In this document: piece by piece, positions 35,801-47,345 of the stretch
Numbering within the stretch: position 1 is the stretch's first letter
How the letters are laid out: every line of letters begins with the position of its first letter
NCBI GenBank assembly: GCA_009792885.1
Contig: WMCF01000018.1
Span: 4,297,297 to 4,361,296, forward strand
Direction of reading: 5' to 3'
Source: Eremophila alpestris peregrina
Taxonomy: Eukaryota > Chordata > Aves > Passeriformes > Alaudidae
DNA: 64,000 bases
Program-made: the position numbers and the translations under genes
The notes under the pieces: model-generated
The model's database searches: none
What the model saw: the letters and a program-made list of their open reading frames with translations, nothing else
Told to the model about the DNA's origin: nothing

Positions 35801-38800
35801 AGTTCTTCAAATGATATTGCACCATTTTTCAATGTTGAGATCTTTTTACTAAGCAGACATTGATCTTTCTGAAATGTTTTCCTCTGTAGATCATTGAATG
35901 AAAGTTGAACATTCAGAGAAAATAACATCAGCTCCTGTAAAAGAGACCTTTGATATTCCCTAAAGAGATACTTTTTCTTTTTTTCTTTTTAGGAACATGT
36001 TAACAGGTAATAAATTGACTTTGCAGTAATAAAATTGGAAACTGTGAAAAAGGAAAGATAATTCTGTTATATACCATAAAATATACGAGCCAATAAAATT
36101 GCACATTTCCCAAGAACCTGGGAACTAAGGCAATGTAGAAATGAATAGAAAATTTTCAAATCATTGTTAATCAAAACTGGCTAATGGAGTAGACATTTAG
36201 TTAGATTAGCATTGGTGTGAATGATTAGTTTATTTTTTTTGTTTTTACTAATGAAGCAATATTAAGGTCAAGCAGTTTTGCTTCAGAAGGATTTAAATTT
36301 ACTTTCCTCTAAAAAGAAACAGAAAATAAGGTATTGTTTTCAAAGCATAAGAAGATAAAATGATAGGAATATGTCCTATCCCAGGATGTATAAAACAGGT
36401 ATCAATTAGAGCAAATAGAGTAGGTAAGCACATAATGTATTTACTAGGGTTAATTAAAAAATTGCATATGAAAATTTCCAATCAGGAGACAATTCTGTTA
36501 AAATAGAAAGAATTTGCAGTGCAAGCAGTTTGCAAAGACATAATTTGAAAATGTTGTGGTTGGGGTTTACTTGAGTGTAACATTCCAGTAAGTTTGGAAA
36601 CAGAAATCCCAGCAGGTTTTGTGGGGCTCCTGTTGCTTCAGTATCCAATACCCTGGCTGCCTGTTAGGAGGGAAATTGGTGTCTCCTGTCTGCAGTGGTG
36701 CCTTCTTCAGTTTTCACATGCTCTTGGGGAGTTTACAGAGCTGGAGCTGCTGGATGTAACCCTGTTCCCACTTTGGGAGATGGCAAACCAGGTCAGGACC
36801 GAGCCACAGATGCTCTTACACACATCCCAGCACTGCAGAGCCCTCAGCCCTCTGAGGGAAACACTCTCCTTCGTATGTTTGTTCCTTTTTAACAGGTTAC
36901 ATTTCTTTTACACTGAAACGCCAGCCTCAGGTGGAAGCTCTGATTTGGGCTGTCCCTGGTGACCAACTTAGGATAAACAAAGGAGAAAAGCAGCCAAAGA
37001 GTGCTGCAGGGAAGGAGAGTCACAGCCAGGAGCTGCAGCCCAGTGAGGCAGAGAGGGAGGGACTCCTGCAGTGAGAGGGGAGACAGCAGCAAACCTCAGC
37101 GGGGATGGAGGAAACCCTGCTCAAAGGGGACTGATCAGAATATTCTGCCACCCATAAATGCCACAAGTCAACTGAAATCCAGACTGCAAGGGAAGATGCA
37201 GGCTGAAAGGGAGATTTAAATATTAAGTCCTCTTTCCTGATGTAGTGATTTTGATCTTCCTCTGAAAATTCAGTGTTCTCATTTCTATTAGAATAGAATA
37301 TAACTTTGTCATGGTTTTGTTGGGTTTTGAAGAGGTTTTATATGGGGGTTTTTTTGTTTGTTTTTGTTTGTTTGTTTGTTTGGTTTTTTCCTATCAAAAC
37401 TACTCACAGGGTTATGTCAATTCAGTATATGGAAAAAGAGATTATAGAGGTCTGCCTATAATATCTGGCCAATTCAGAGTATCACCATTTGATTTCTGTT
37501 AGTTTTAAAGCTAATCCTAACTAAAAATTGAGCAAAAATCTTTTCAATTAAAAGATTCTATGATTTTCATTTCCCTGTGAAGTTTAGGACTTCAATGTTT
37601 GTTTCATTTGGATATATTTGAAGATATAATTGTTTACAAGATAGATTTTTTTTTCTCAGTTTATTAAGAGAAACAGGTTTAAAGTGTTTTTTCTGTCTGT
37701 TTATTGTCCTTAATTTCTTAATGTGGTGGCAAATTTCAAGTGATATGGCAGCATATGATACCCATGAAGTGTAATAGAGCTTCATTACTGAATTTCATAT
37801 TGGAGGGAAATGCTAGAGTACAATTCTTGTTTCTAGTGGATACAACAGGGCTCAAGCAAAAGAGAAATTTGCATCTAGATGGGAAAAAAAATTCAGCCAA
37901 CGTTTTTTTGATCAATAACAAGAGAGATAAACATGGCAAACCCTGTATTTAGGAAGTCTGGGAACCCAGATTTCATTCACTCCATTGCTCATGGAAGAGA
38001 AATTGTTTTGTTTTGTCAAGAGCTGGGAAGACAGTCCAAATTATTGTTAAAGTTGAATGTAGCTTAATAATACTTTCACAACATCTACACACAGGAACTT
38101 GGCAGATTATTATATACTTCAGGGTGTCTAACTGAGTAAAGCTTTGTCTAAAGTAGCACACCTTCTTCCAGGCTGATTTGCAAGTACAGACAAGTGTAAT
38201 TGTGAAGAAAAAGACAAAAGATGGACATGAGTGAATAGGTTATGACACTGCCTGCACAATAGACAACTATAAACAATAATACCAGTCAAAGGCCAAAACA
38301 ACTACAGGGCTGGGTTATGTCAGATGACCCAAGTTTGCACTCTACTGAAGAAAACCAGTTCTTCCTTGAGAAGCCTCATCTGTGGTGTAGGCTCACTGGA
38401 GAGCACCATTTGTCCTTCTCCTGCCCACAGCATCAGCCCAGTTGTGTCCCAAGTGCCAGGAGTTGGAGGGGATTTTTGCTGACTGTGGAACTGCAGCAAT
38501 TTCACAACTTTCTTCAAAAGCCAGTCCTTGACCTTGAAGGAATCTGCCTGTTTGCATCTCAGAATGGCAATGTACCCTCCCTAACCTGGACCTGTGATAG
38601 GATATTACCATTGCATTCCCAATAGGATTAAAGATTTTAGAACTGTTAAAGTTTCCAGTGAGCTTTGTAACATAAACCATCACAAATTCCACACTGCCAC
38701 AGGAGTTCGGAAGGTTTATTTATCCATTTTGACAGTGTATCTAAATGTGTTTGTAGGGACCCTCGACTTATAAGTGCATTTCTCAAAGCACTTTCAGAAT

Positions 38801-38890
38801 ACTTTGTGTAAAATCTTCTTGTTGAATGCTTCTTTAAAGGAAAGGAAATGCAGGTAAAACATATGTATAAAAAAAAAGCCCTTCATGTTT
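29886..38890. other. Long noncoding stretch
   Basis: No gene recognised. A 133-codon plus-strand frame at 30363-30764 is hydrophobic in its second half but shows no family motif. Overlapping frames at 31.0-31.6 kb are compositional. A splice-acceptor-like pyrimidine tract ending TTACAG at about 32592 precedes a 61-codon frame without motif, and another strong acceptor-like tract ends at 35992. A (TTTG)n repeat lies at 37347-37389. Sequence at 34.8-36.5 kb is very AT-rich. Confidence 0.6.
37347..37389. repeat. (TTTG)n microsatellite
   Basis: Repeated GTTT units (about eight, with two longer T interruptions) flanked by GGGGG and GGTTTTTT. A simple repeat seen directly. Confidence 0.85.
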
Positions 38891-38894
38891 GCTT

Positions 38895-39400
38895 TTGATT
38901 TACTTCACAGTGGAAAAATCTCTAGAGCTCCCCTTTCCTCTGCAGCTTTTAAGCTGTGAAATAGATGTTTGTGCTAATTAAGGCAATGATCACTCTATCC
39001 ATTTTCCAGTAAAGCCTAGACCACAGTCAGGCTATTATTTCTTTGAAGCAATGCAAGGTTCTTGGAAATTGTGCTCTAAGTTGCTAACAGGGAAGTATGC
39101 ATACTCTATAAGCAGATTATTGTTAACATGAGTACATAAATAAGACTTTATTAGCCACTTAATGCTAATAACATTTGTTGTTCAGTTTATTGAACACTCA
39201 GTAGCTCTACAAAAAAGGCCAAAGCCAAGGTGTTTATTGGTATGCTTCAATTAAATTTGTGGGAGAAAAGGCTTTAATATCCTGTCTGATTTTAAAAGTT
39301 AAATACCCCTGTGAATAAGGGAAAAAATGACCTGAAAATGATTTCAATTAAAGTACACTATTTTTCATGTTTAAGAATATTTATTTCCAAAGCATGAACA
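38895..39400. promoter_or_regulatory. Conserved-noncoding-element-like stretch
   Basis: Unique sequence with no long frame and several homeodomain or forkhead-type cores spread over 500 bases: GTGCTAATTAAGG, GCCACTTAATGCTAATAAC, CTTCAATTAAATTTG, ATTTCAATTAAAG and GTTTATTG. Such clusters in unique, non-repetitive sequence are typical of developmental enhancers in bird and mammal gene deserts. This is inference from texture and motif density; there is no alignment support. Confidence 0.25.
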
Positions 39401-42389
39401 TGCCCATGTAAAGTGGAATGGTTTCCAGACAGACCTTATTTTGTAATGCCCCAGAAGGGAGATGTAAGGCATAAGCAGGGAAGGTGTTGGTTTTTTTCCT
39501 GTTATGGCTTAGCTGGGCCAGATTCTAAAAAGAAAAATACTTGTTTGTCTCCTCTGCAGCTTCTGAGTGCCACAGTTAGGGTACAGGAACAGCAGTTGCA
39601 TTGTCTTCATATTTTGACTTTGGAAATAAAGCAACTCTAGAAGGAAGGAATGAGAAGTAACTTGCATTTCTCTGACTTTTGAGGCATTATAGTCCCAAAT
39701 TTTTCATTACATTCCAGTGAAAAAAATTAATTCCAGCCAAAAGCAATGGATTAAAATTAAACTGAAAAAGTATGAGTTAGTAATGAAGTAATAACCTTTG
39801 GGCTTTATCTACTTTGTTGATATTTTCTGCTTATCCAATGAATACAAGCTTCTTTTAAAAATGTGAGAAAAATTTTTCATTTACTGCTCTACAATTAAGG
39901 AGAAAAAAATTAATATTGGATGGTCTACAATAAAGAACATCAAGATCTAACCTGTATAATTAATCTCCAGGTCATTTATCCTTTGGCATAAAATTTCCCG
40001 GTTTTGGTCTTTGGACAAAAGTGTCTTTCTGTTTTTTTAAAAAAAAGACACAATTTTTTAGCCATTTGTTGCTGTAATATAAAAATAAAAATGGACTTGA
40101 GATTGTTTTCAGGTATTACAATTTTCTTAAAAAGTTATATTCTTGTACATTAATAAACTGAGACAAAGTTTTCATGGACTCCCACCATCAGTAGATGCTG
40201 GCAGCTGGGAATGCAGAAGTTTCTAGCAGTGTCTCTCACTGCTCACCCGTGAAACACCTTCAGCTTCCCAGTAATGATCTCTGCCAGGATGGACAAGTGC
40301 ATCCAAAAATGCAGAGGGGAGGATTCACACAGTGCCAGGTACCAGACTGCACCAAGAGTGGCTCTGTGAGCAGTTAACTCCTTTGGGAGTGACAGCTCCT
40401 GACTCTGCTGGCACAGTCACTACTTTGAAGATACTCTCATGCCTTGGTGACATGTCATACAGTTTGATGCATCTAGTAAATAAAAAACAGTAGGCAACCT
40501 GAAAATAAATCAGGATTTGGAGAATGCAATAAAACCAGATCATGATCCATGAGGACTGCTCCAGCTCCCCACCTCAAGGTCACCACTAAACTTGATCTAG
40601 CAATAACAAGACCTCTCTGTTTTTACCCCCACCTGTTGCTTACTGACTGCTTGAGTGAGTAACTTGCTGAGATGCCATTGAAGCCCTTGGATAAGAAACT
40701 AAAGGAGAATGAAAGCTTGCCCAGGTGGGGCTGGCATAATGTGACCTGGATATCAGTGGTGTTGGGAGGAAGGAGGTGCACCAGCAAGGTGCTGCCACTC
40801 TCTAAGAACATCATCCTGCTGCTGAGGAAGAGGCTGAGCTGTTATGGCCACAGGCAGCCCAGCAACACTGTGACCTTGATTACTCCTATATATTTGGATC
40901 TGCCAAAAACATTAGCAAAGTGATATCCTAAATTTTGTCAGCAAGGGATGTGGGTCTTCCAACGGGAATATAGGAAATCCTTATTGTGTGGGGTGTCTGG
41001 TAGTACTACTAATAGCATGGAAAACCTGTGCTTGTAAAAGTCAACTTCTCAGTAAGAGAACTATTTAAAGAAGTGAAGTAATTGCAGCTAGCACAGCAGC
41101 CATGTGATACATGCAGACTAGATTTTATGGTGATTTCTGAATGTTTTTTCTTCAGCACATGTTATTTCCCACAGCTTCAGTGAAGGATGCTCCAAGAGAA
41201 CTATATTAAAGCAATAGAAAAACTTTCAGAGGCACACACAGCATCATTGGCAGCTTCATCTCTTTTCATTGTAATTATCCCGAGCTTCTTTTTGACCTTG
41301 CTTCCCTTAAGAGGAAAATAAATATGTTTGTCTGCTTGGATATGAGTCTGTGTACAAATGGTTTTTAAAAATTCAGATAGACCATTCCCTTGCACACAGA
41401 TTTCTCCCCATGGAGAGGATGAGCACATGACAAATCCTAGTTCCGTTGCTTATTGCTCTTCTGGAAAGCACCCAGAGTTTCCTCCAATTAGTATAAGAGG
41501 AGCAATATAAAACAGAAAGGAAGCCACTAAGGGGAAAAAAATCTTCCATCTTTATGTTTAAATCCAAAGTGCAATCCCATTTATAACATTTAGATAAGAT
41601 CAGGACTCCCTGAGCAAGATGCAGATTCCACAGGGTGGTGGGTGGCATCCATACCTAGGCCAGGTGGGACAGAGGGGCAAACTGAGCAGGTCACTGCTGC
41701 TGCACAGGGTGATGCCACTGCCTCCCCCTGAGTCACCACTGCCCTCCCTCTCCCTGCACTGCACCCCAGCACTGGTGTCTGGAGGCAATGGGTTCCCACT
41801 GCTGCATTAACAGACAGCTGGAGATGCAAAAAAAATGGAAATTGCTGTTTGCAGGGTTAGCAAGCTGAATTACCTTGGCACATGATCAGGAAACCTGCAG
41901 AGCTGGTGCAGGACTGGAAAGAAACCTGGGAGAAAGTGGATGGCAAATATGGAAGGGGAGCAGGAATGTTCCTGCTTTTGAAATCTTGGAGTTGGCATCA
42001 ACCCTCTCACAACATCCCTCCTGGGTGGACAAATTCTGCCCTGGTCAGTGTGGCTGGAAACCCCACAGAGCCAGATCCTGCAGCTGCCTTGTCTCCTCAG
42101 GAATGAGGCAGGGACGTGGCTGGTACTCACACAAGGCACATCAAATCCCCCGGCATGGGATTTACCCAAGAAGAGTGAGTTGAACTGTGTCTGTGAATAT
42201 GCAGCTGAAACCTTTCTTTGCTCAAAGGCCCCATGGCATGGTGCACTCCTGACAGAGATCCTGAGATAGTGACAGCTATGGAAAGCAGGTGGGATTTGAG
42301 GAGCAGTACTGCCCAGGGAAAATAGGCTGAGATATGTGCTGTTAGCATGACTGTAATTTTCTCCAATGGGAACGCATAACTTGTTCAAT
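39401..42389. other. Noncoding stretch
   Basis: No gene recognised. AT-rich to about 40.15 kb, then GC-richer islets at 40.2-40.4, 40.6-40.9 and 41.6-42.3 kb. The longest frame in the window (181 codons, minus strand, 41870-42415) lies here, but plus-strand frames of 74-102 codons overlap it in other phases and it has no recognisable motif, so I treat it as chance. Confidence 0.6.
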
Positions 42390-42394
42390 TGTAT

Positions 42395-42432
42395 GGAATT
42401 TCTCTTTAATTCCATGCAAATGGAATTTGCAT
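42395..42432. promoter_or_regulatory. Nested hairpin with an inverted pair of octamer sites
   Basis: ATGCAAATGGAATTTGCAT at 42414-42432 is a perfect inverted repeat (8-bp arms, 3-bp spacer), and each arm is a perfect POU/Oct octamer. Immediately before and overlapping it, TGGAATT...AATTCCA (about 42394-42414) forms a second inverted repeat with a 7-base spacer. Paired octamers can bind POU dimers, but use in vivo is unknown. Confidence 0.35.
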
Positions 42433-42984
42433 TTTCATTTGGAAATATTTTGTCTCCAACTCATAACCAGAATAACGAGAAAATAAAAACATCTCTGCAG
42501 GTATGTGTTGGAGCAATAATGCCCTGTTTACAGGTGCCAAAACGGCATAGAAAATAAATTAACAAAATAATTGCCACCTGGGTTTAAGCCACAACTGTAT
42601 TGACAACTATCATATGAGATTATGTTTTAATTTTTATTCATACGTGTTATATAAATAGCAATATTTAATCTTTGTTAGGGGAATATTTTCCTCTGAGAAA
42701 TGATCTCCTTTTGGTTGTTATTGGTAGTGACTTGTTTTAATTTTTGCGAGTCAGAGAAATGTATGTGTGTGACAATATGTAAGTGACATACACTGAACAT
42801 GCCTAGAGCTTCAGCTGCCTGAACCCTACTTACACATCCACTGCAAGCAAATCACTGTCTCTCTAACTTTTCAGACAACCTTTCAGCGTTTCAAGGCTCT
42901 TCATGTTAACCCCCGTGCAAGTTTCATTTCCACTTAGGTCAGCCACTTTACAGGAAGAGGTGGAGATTTGTCTCATTTCAAGGA

Positions 42985-43455
42985 CAAGAATGGGTCAGGC
43001 TGGAAGGGACCCCAGTGGACATCTGGTCCAACCTCCCTGCTTAAGCAAGGTCATCCAGAGCACATGGTACAAGACTGAATTCAGAGGCTTCTTGAACATC
43101 TCCAGTGAGGGAGACTCCACCCCCCTCTCTGGGCAACCTGTTCCAGTGAACGGGCATTTGCCCAGTGAAGTTTTCCCTCATGTTCAAGTTCCTTTGCATC
43201 ACTTTCTACCCATTGCCTCGTGTCCTATTGCTTGGCACCACTGAGAAGAGCCTGGATCCATCTTTGAGGCACCAACACTTTAGATATTTGTACTCATTAA
43301 TGATGTTCCATGTCAGTTGGACTCTTCTCGAGCCTGAACCAGCCCAACTCAAGCCTTTCCTTGGAAGAGACATTCTCCAGACCTTGACTAGCTTAGTAGC
43401 TCTCCTCTGGACCAACTCTACTGGCATCTAACCAGGTCTTCATCCCCTTTCAGGA
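42985..43455 (-). mobile_element. CR1 LINE, 5'-truncated, with ORF2 C-terminal remnant
   Basis: Minus-strand non-LTR retrotransposon remnant of about 470 bases. Reading on the minus strand from about 43427, the frame carries the CR1 ORF2 C-terminal signature: VQRRATKLVK, then YKYLKCWCLKDGSRLF, then SVVPSNRTRGNG. An in-frame TAG follows at 43205-43203. The same frame then resumes with MRENFTGQMPVHWNRLPRE, a GVSLTGDVQE-type block and CALDDL before a TAA. The nucleotide 3' end (plus-strand TGGAAGGGACC with ATCTGGTCCAACC) is standard CR1. All of the endonuclease and reverse-transcriptase core is missing, so it is a dead-on-arrival copy. The left end near 42985 keeps only a degenerate tail repeat. 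The right boundary is approximate. Confidence 0.93.
43206..43427 (-). pseudogene. CR1 ORF2 C-terminal fragment, interrupted
   Basis: This open segment of about 74 codons lies inside the CR1 copy and ends at a premature TAG where intact CR1 proteins continue. It lies downstream of the reverse-transcriptase domain in full-length ORF2 and has no catalytic residues. Its reading-frame integrity (no frameshift across about 400 bases including the part after the stop) suggests modest age. Confidence 0.85.
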
Positions 43456-46400
43456 TAAAGACTTTAGTTTATCAAGTGTGAAAACATTTATTAAAAAATA
43501 GGAAAAAAAAGTAGCCTGAAAACAATCTCTCACCTCCCTGCAGGCAGGGCTGCTTGCTTCAGGAGATTTGAAGTGTGCAAAGCCCCACGGTGGTGTGTCA
43601 GCAGGATCAGGGGGCATGTTCCTGGGAAGGAGATGTCAGCCTGAACTGCACAGCAGCTATGGGGTCACCCCTTGGCACAGCAAACACAGTCCTACACATA
43701 CATGCAAAAGCACAAGGGAAGCCCAGCAGGGTATTACAAGTTACAGCAGCATCACCTGCCATTAGAGGAGGTGTTATTCCAATTTTCAGTCAACCACGTG
43801 GTGTCCCCCATCCTGCTCAGAAAGAACAAATGTGAGAGAGGCAGAGAGCAAACAAGAGCATGCATAGGGAGCTCTAAGTGCTCAGACTGGAGGGACTCAT
43901 CATTTGGTCTTTCTATAAGGTCAGTACCTGTGCTGAGCGTTCAACATAATCAGACAAAGGAGATTTCTTATAAATGTCAGCATGGATCCTCTCTCAGAAC
44001 TATTCCAGCCTTATAAAATGGAGTCCTAGGCATATCTTTTGAAAATTTAATAGCTCATTAGTACGAACATTAGCTCATCTTCAATAGCTTCAATTGTTTC
44101 CCACTTTCTTTGTTACAGAAAGAGTGACTGGAAATATTCATATCATATTAAAAGGGAACATCCCCCCTTCAAGGTTGGTAACCTGTAAAAAAAGAACAAC
44201 TTCCTGTAGTGGCATTAGGAATTAACTTCTTATTTCCTGGTCCATTGTCCTTTAGTGTTTTCCATAGGACAATCTTGGGTGTGCCTTTCCTCCCACTATG
44301 TAAAATATCAAGCTAGGATCCATAAAAACAGTCATCAAATTTCTTTAAGCCCTAAGTAAAAATGTAATAAACGAACACTTCAGACCTCTTAAAGGCTGCA
44401 CATGTCCTAGAGCAAACAAAATGAGTCCTTGTCTTGCTTTTATGGTCTACAAAACCTTACTCATCGATGGAATTCTTGGGTGACATTCCAGTTAGCAGCC
44501 AGTCAGGAAGTTGAACTAAGAATTTATTTCAGCTGTCTCCCAGACTTAAATTTAAACAGAACAGTGAGTATATATCTGAGTTGTCTGAATATGGGGCCTT
44601 CTGAATAGTGAATTCAAGTCCAAATCTTGTACAGCTCTGAAATATAAATTCAACTCCAAGATTTGAAAAGGTCAATTTTCTTATATCGTAATGAAGAGGC
44701 CTGGAAGGGACGATAATTTCACCTTCCCTAAATGGTATTATTTTAATTTCTGTCATGGGGGGAAAAAACGTTCTTTCCATGTTGCAGGGGAGGTTTTAAA
44801 CAGATGACATGTCACACAGTTCTAATTTAGATGGGGGAAGCCCAAGGGGTAGAAGAACTGAACAGTGCAAAATGAATCCCAAATAAATAATAGATTAGAA
44901 AATACAATGGAACTGCAAACTCAGTCTACTGATCTCAGCACAAAACTGCTGTTTGCAACACAAGGATACTTTCATCACTTTTATGTTTCTTAATCTATCT
45001 TTCTCCATTTCAGTGTTTTGAACAGTCTGTAATCCTTTTGTATGTTAAATAACTATAAATTCTCCTCCTATTGAGCCATGTTTCTTGCTCCTGTGGACAA
45101 TACCTCCTGTACTAATGATCAAATAAACACTCTTGGTCATTGATGTTTTGGATCATTTTTATAGTTGTTGTTTAACTCTTATTCACACACTGCAATGAAT
45201 TAATAACATCCTGGCCAAAAAACTTCTCAACTCAGCTGGTTTGTCAGACCCAGTTTATTCTTTTACAGAAGTTCAAAATATTCCTTCAGGTCTTTCTGCA
45301 TTTTTATCATGGTACCACATTCATTTTAAACTCTCAAGTTAACTTTAATTTTATTTTCATTACTTCATTTATTTATGAGCTGACGTTCCCATTTCTCAGG
45401 TTAAGACAGCTAACAAAAAGTAAATTAAAAATGAAACACTTTTGATTATGGTTGATTAACAAATAGTCATGAAATGCAACTGAATTCTTCTCCAACTTTG
45501 ATAAAATCATAGATTTTTCAAGGCCTTTTATCACTTGCATATAATACAGCTGTATTCTGAATATTTTAACTTCATTCTTTCAACAAATCTCTTATAACAT
45601 CTTGTTAAAAGATGCTTTTAAAGCTACCTTTTTTTGCAGGAGGGGAACCATCCCATCAAAGTCGAAGGCTTTGAATGGTAATGGTGAAACACCAGTTATT
45701 TGTTGCACATACACACACCCTTATCTTTATGAGTACTAAGTTAAATTACTGTGACATGTTATGCTTAGAAGAAAGCATAAACTCTTTATAAAGCTTGTAA
45801 TATGAAAAGACAAATCACAATTTTTGGCATTTCAAGTGTTATAGACATGAATAACTATGAGCATGATATTAGGTACATTTCAATGTCAAACAGACCCCAA
45901 CTGACTATTTCATATTTTTCTTGAGATATAGAGGACTTTATCATTTTATTTAAACAAAGTAACATAAAAAGAATACAATTCACACTAAAAAAAAATCCAA
46001 AAATATATCCTGGTCTATTAATTGTGTAAATAAATATTTACACAAAGAAGACATGGTGAATTGAGGGGTATTCTAGGGATTGTTTTCCATTTCTTCTTAC
46101 ACTACTGGTTTACCTCATCTTTCTTCACTGTCCCTGGTACCCCTGTTCTGGTAAATAGAAGAGAACAATTTCCCTCACCTAAAACACTTCCTTATGTGTT
46201 TTGAACACAGGTGCCTGTAAGCTTTGGAATGGTTAAGTTATAAAGCAGGGAGTGGAAGATCTTTGTTTACCCTTCCTCACTATCCCTGCTGATCACTTAA
46301 GGGAATGTCCCCAGGGGCTGAGATTTTCCATGGATATGTTATTTCACAGTCTGCCTGACAGGCTTCTGAAAGCCTGGCACATGGGGGAAAGATGTAATTG

Positions 46401-46860
46401 CATTGCATTGTTTTTTATTTATTTCATTGGACAGAGCAGGCATGGAGATGATAATAACTTTCACCTTCTGTGCTCACATCAATCCCATGCATATGTAAAA
46501 GTAAGATACTCCAAAGTCACGGAATGACAAACTAAAGTTGTACAGGAAAGGTTTAAGCACAGTCCTCAGTACCAACACATTGTGATACAATTCCCAATAA
46601 TAAGACTGTGTACTATTTTTAGATCCCAAAGGAAGTATGGGATATTTATTAAAAGTAAAAAGTTTGTGGTGGAGTTTTCTTTTCTTGCCTTCTTTCTACC
46701 CCCCATTCCTGAAGTATATTTGATTACTTCCAGTGTGACTACATTAAAATTAAGCAGTTATGGTCAATTATCCAATCAAGTAACAACTTCCAACAATTCA
46801 AAAATTCTTCCAAGCTAGGTAATAACTTAGCAACGGAAAATGTTGAAACATTTCGAATTA
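43456..46860. other. AT-rich noncoding stretch
   Basis: No gene recognised. GC-richer sequence at 43.55-43.85 kb has overlapping frames in three plus-strand phases, which argues against coding. From 44.0 to 46.2 kb the sequence is very AT-rich with few frames over 60 codons. Confidence 0.6.
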
Positions 46861-46920
46861 CTAACACATACAACCTTGCATTTTGATTTGCTAACACATA
46901 TGACCTTGCATTTTCTAATA
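46861..46920. repeat. Two-copy 30-bp tandem repeat
   Basis: Unit 1 (46861-46890) and unit 2 (46891-46920) both start CTAACACATA and contain ACCTTGCATTTT. They differ at two bases in the middle and over the last few bases. A recent local duplication. Confidence 0.9.
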
Positions 46921-47021
46921 GTTTGTTTCCTGGTGTATATCAGAAGCATTTTGTAACATCAAAAACTCTACCTATAGTTTCACCAGAAATAGCAACTTTT
47001 TTCAGAGTAGGGGCTTTAGAG

Positions 47022-47107
47022 AAAAAACAAAACAAAACAAAACAATCAACCAACAAACAAATAAAAAACCAAACAAAACCCCCAAAAAACAAAAAAACCA
47101 AACCCAA
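47022..47107. repeat. AAAAC-rich low-complexity tract
   Basis: Repeating CAAAA, CAAAC and AAACC units over about 85 bases with almost no G or T. On the minus strand it is a GTTTT-rich tract. It gives spurious lysine- and threonine-rich frames on the plus strand. Confidence 0.9.
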
Positions 47108-47159
47108 ATTAATGGCTTTCTGAATTAATTCAGCTGATAACAAACCAGAAGATTCCATT

Positions 47160-47345
47160 TCTCCAATTTCTAATTAATTAAAGAGCACAAGTATGAGTAC
47201 ATCCAAAATGAGAAATTCTTGTGGTGTGAAAGGTTTAATCAATTAATATATAGAACCCACAGCTGGGGCCATTAATTACCCTGTTAATCTCTTCCCTTCC
47301 AAAGGGCTGACTCTTCAGCTGACAGAAATCAGTTGTGATTTAGTA
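47160..47345. promoter_or_regulatory. Homeodomain-site cluster, candidate enhancer
   Basis: Within about 130 bases there are TCTAATTAATTAAAG (47167-47181), GGTTTAATCAATTAATAT, an E-box-containing CCACAGCTGGGG, GGCCATTAATTACC and CTGTTAATCTC. Five TAAT cores around an E-box in unique sequence is an enhancer-like arrangement. It lies right after the low-complexity tract. No alignment or chromatin data are available. Confidence 0.3.

Noticed and set aside
35993..36006. 14-base segment after a very strong T-rich acceptor and before ACAG|GTAATA
   Set aside because: T runs ending in AG are frequent in this AT-rich DNA, and the donor is weaker than at 50.2 or 59.9 kb.
41870..42415. 181-codon minus-strand frame, the longest in the window
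   Set aside because: Roughly one frame this long is expected by chance in 64 kb over six phases. The local GC is higher, plus-strand frames overlap it and the residues (rich in S, H, C) show no domain or motif.
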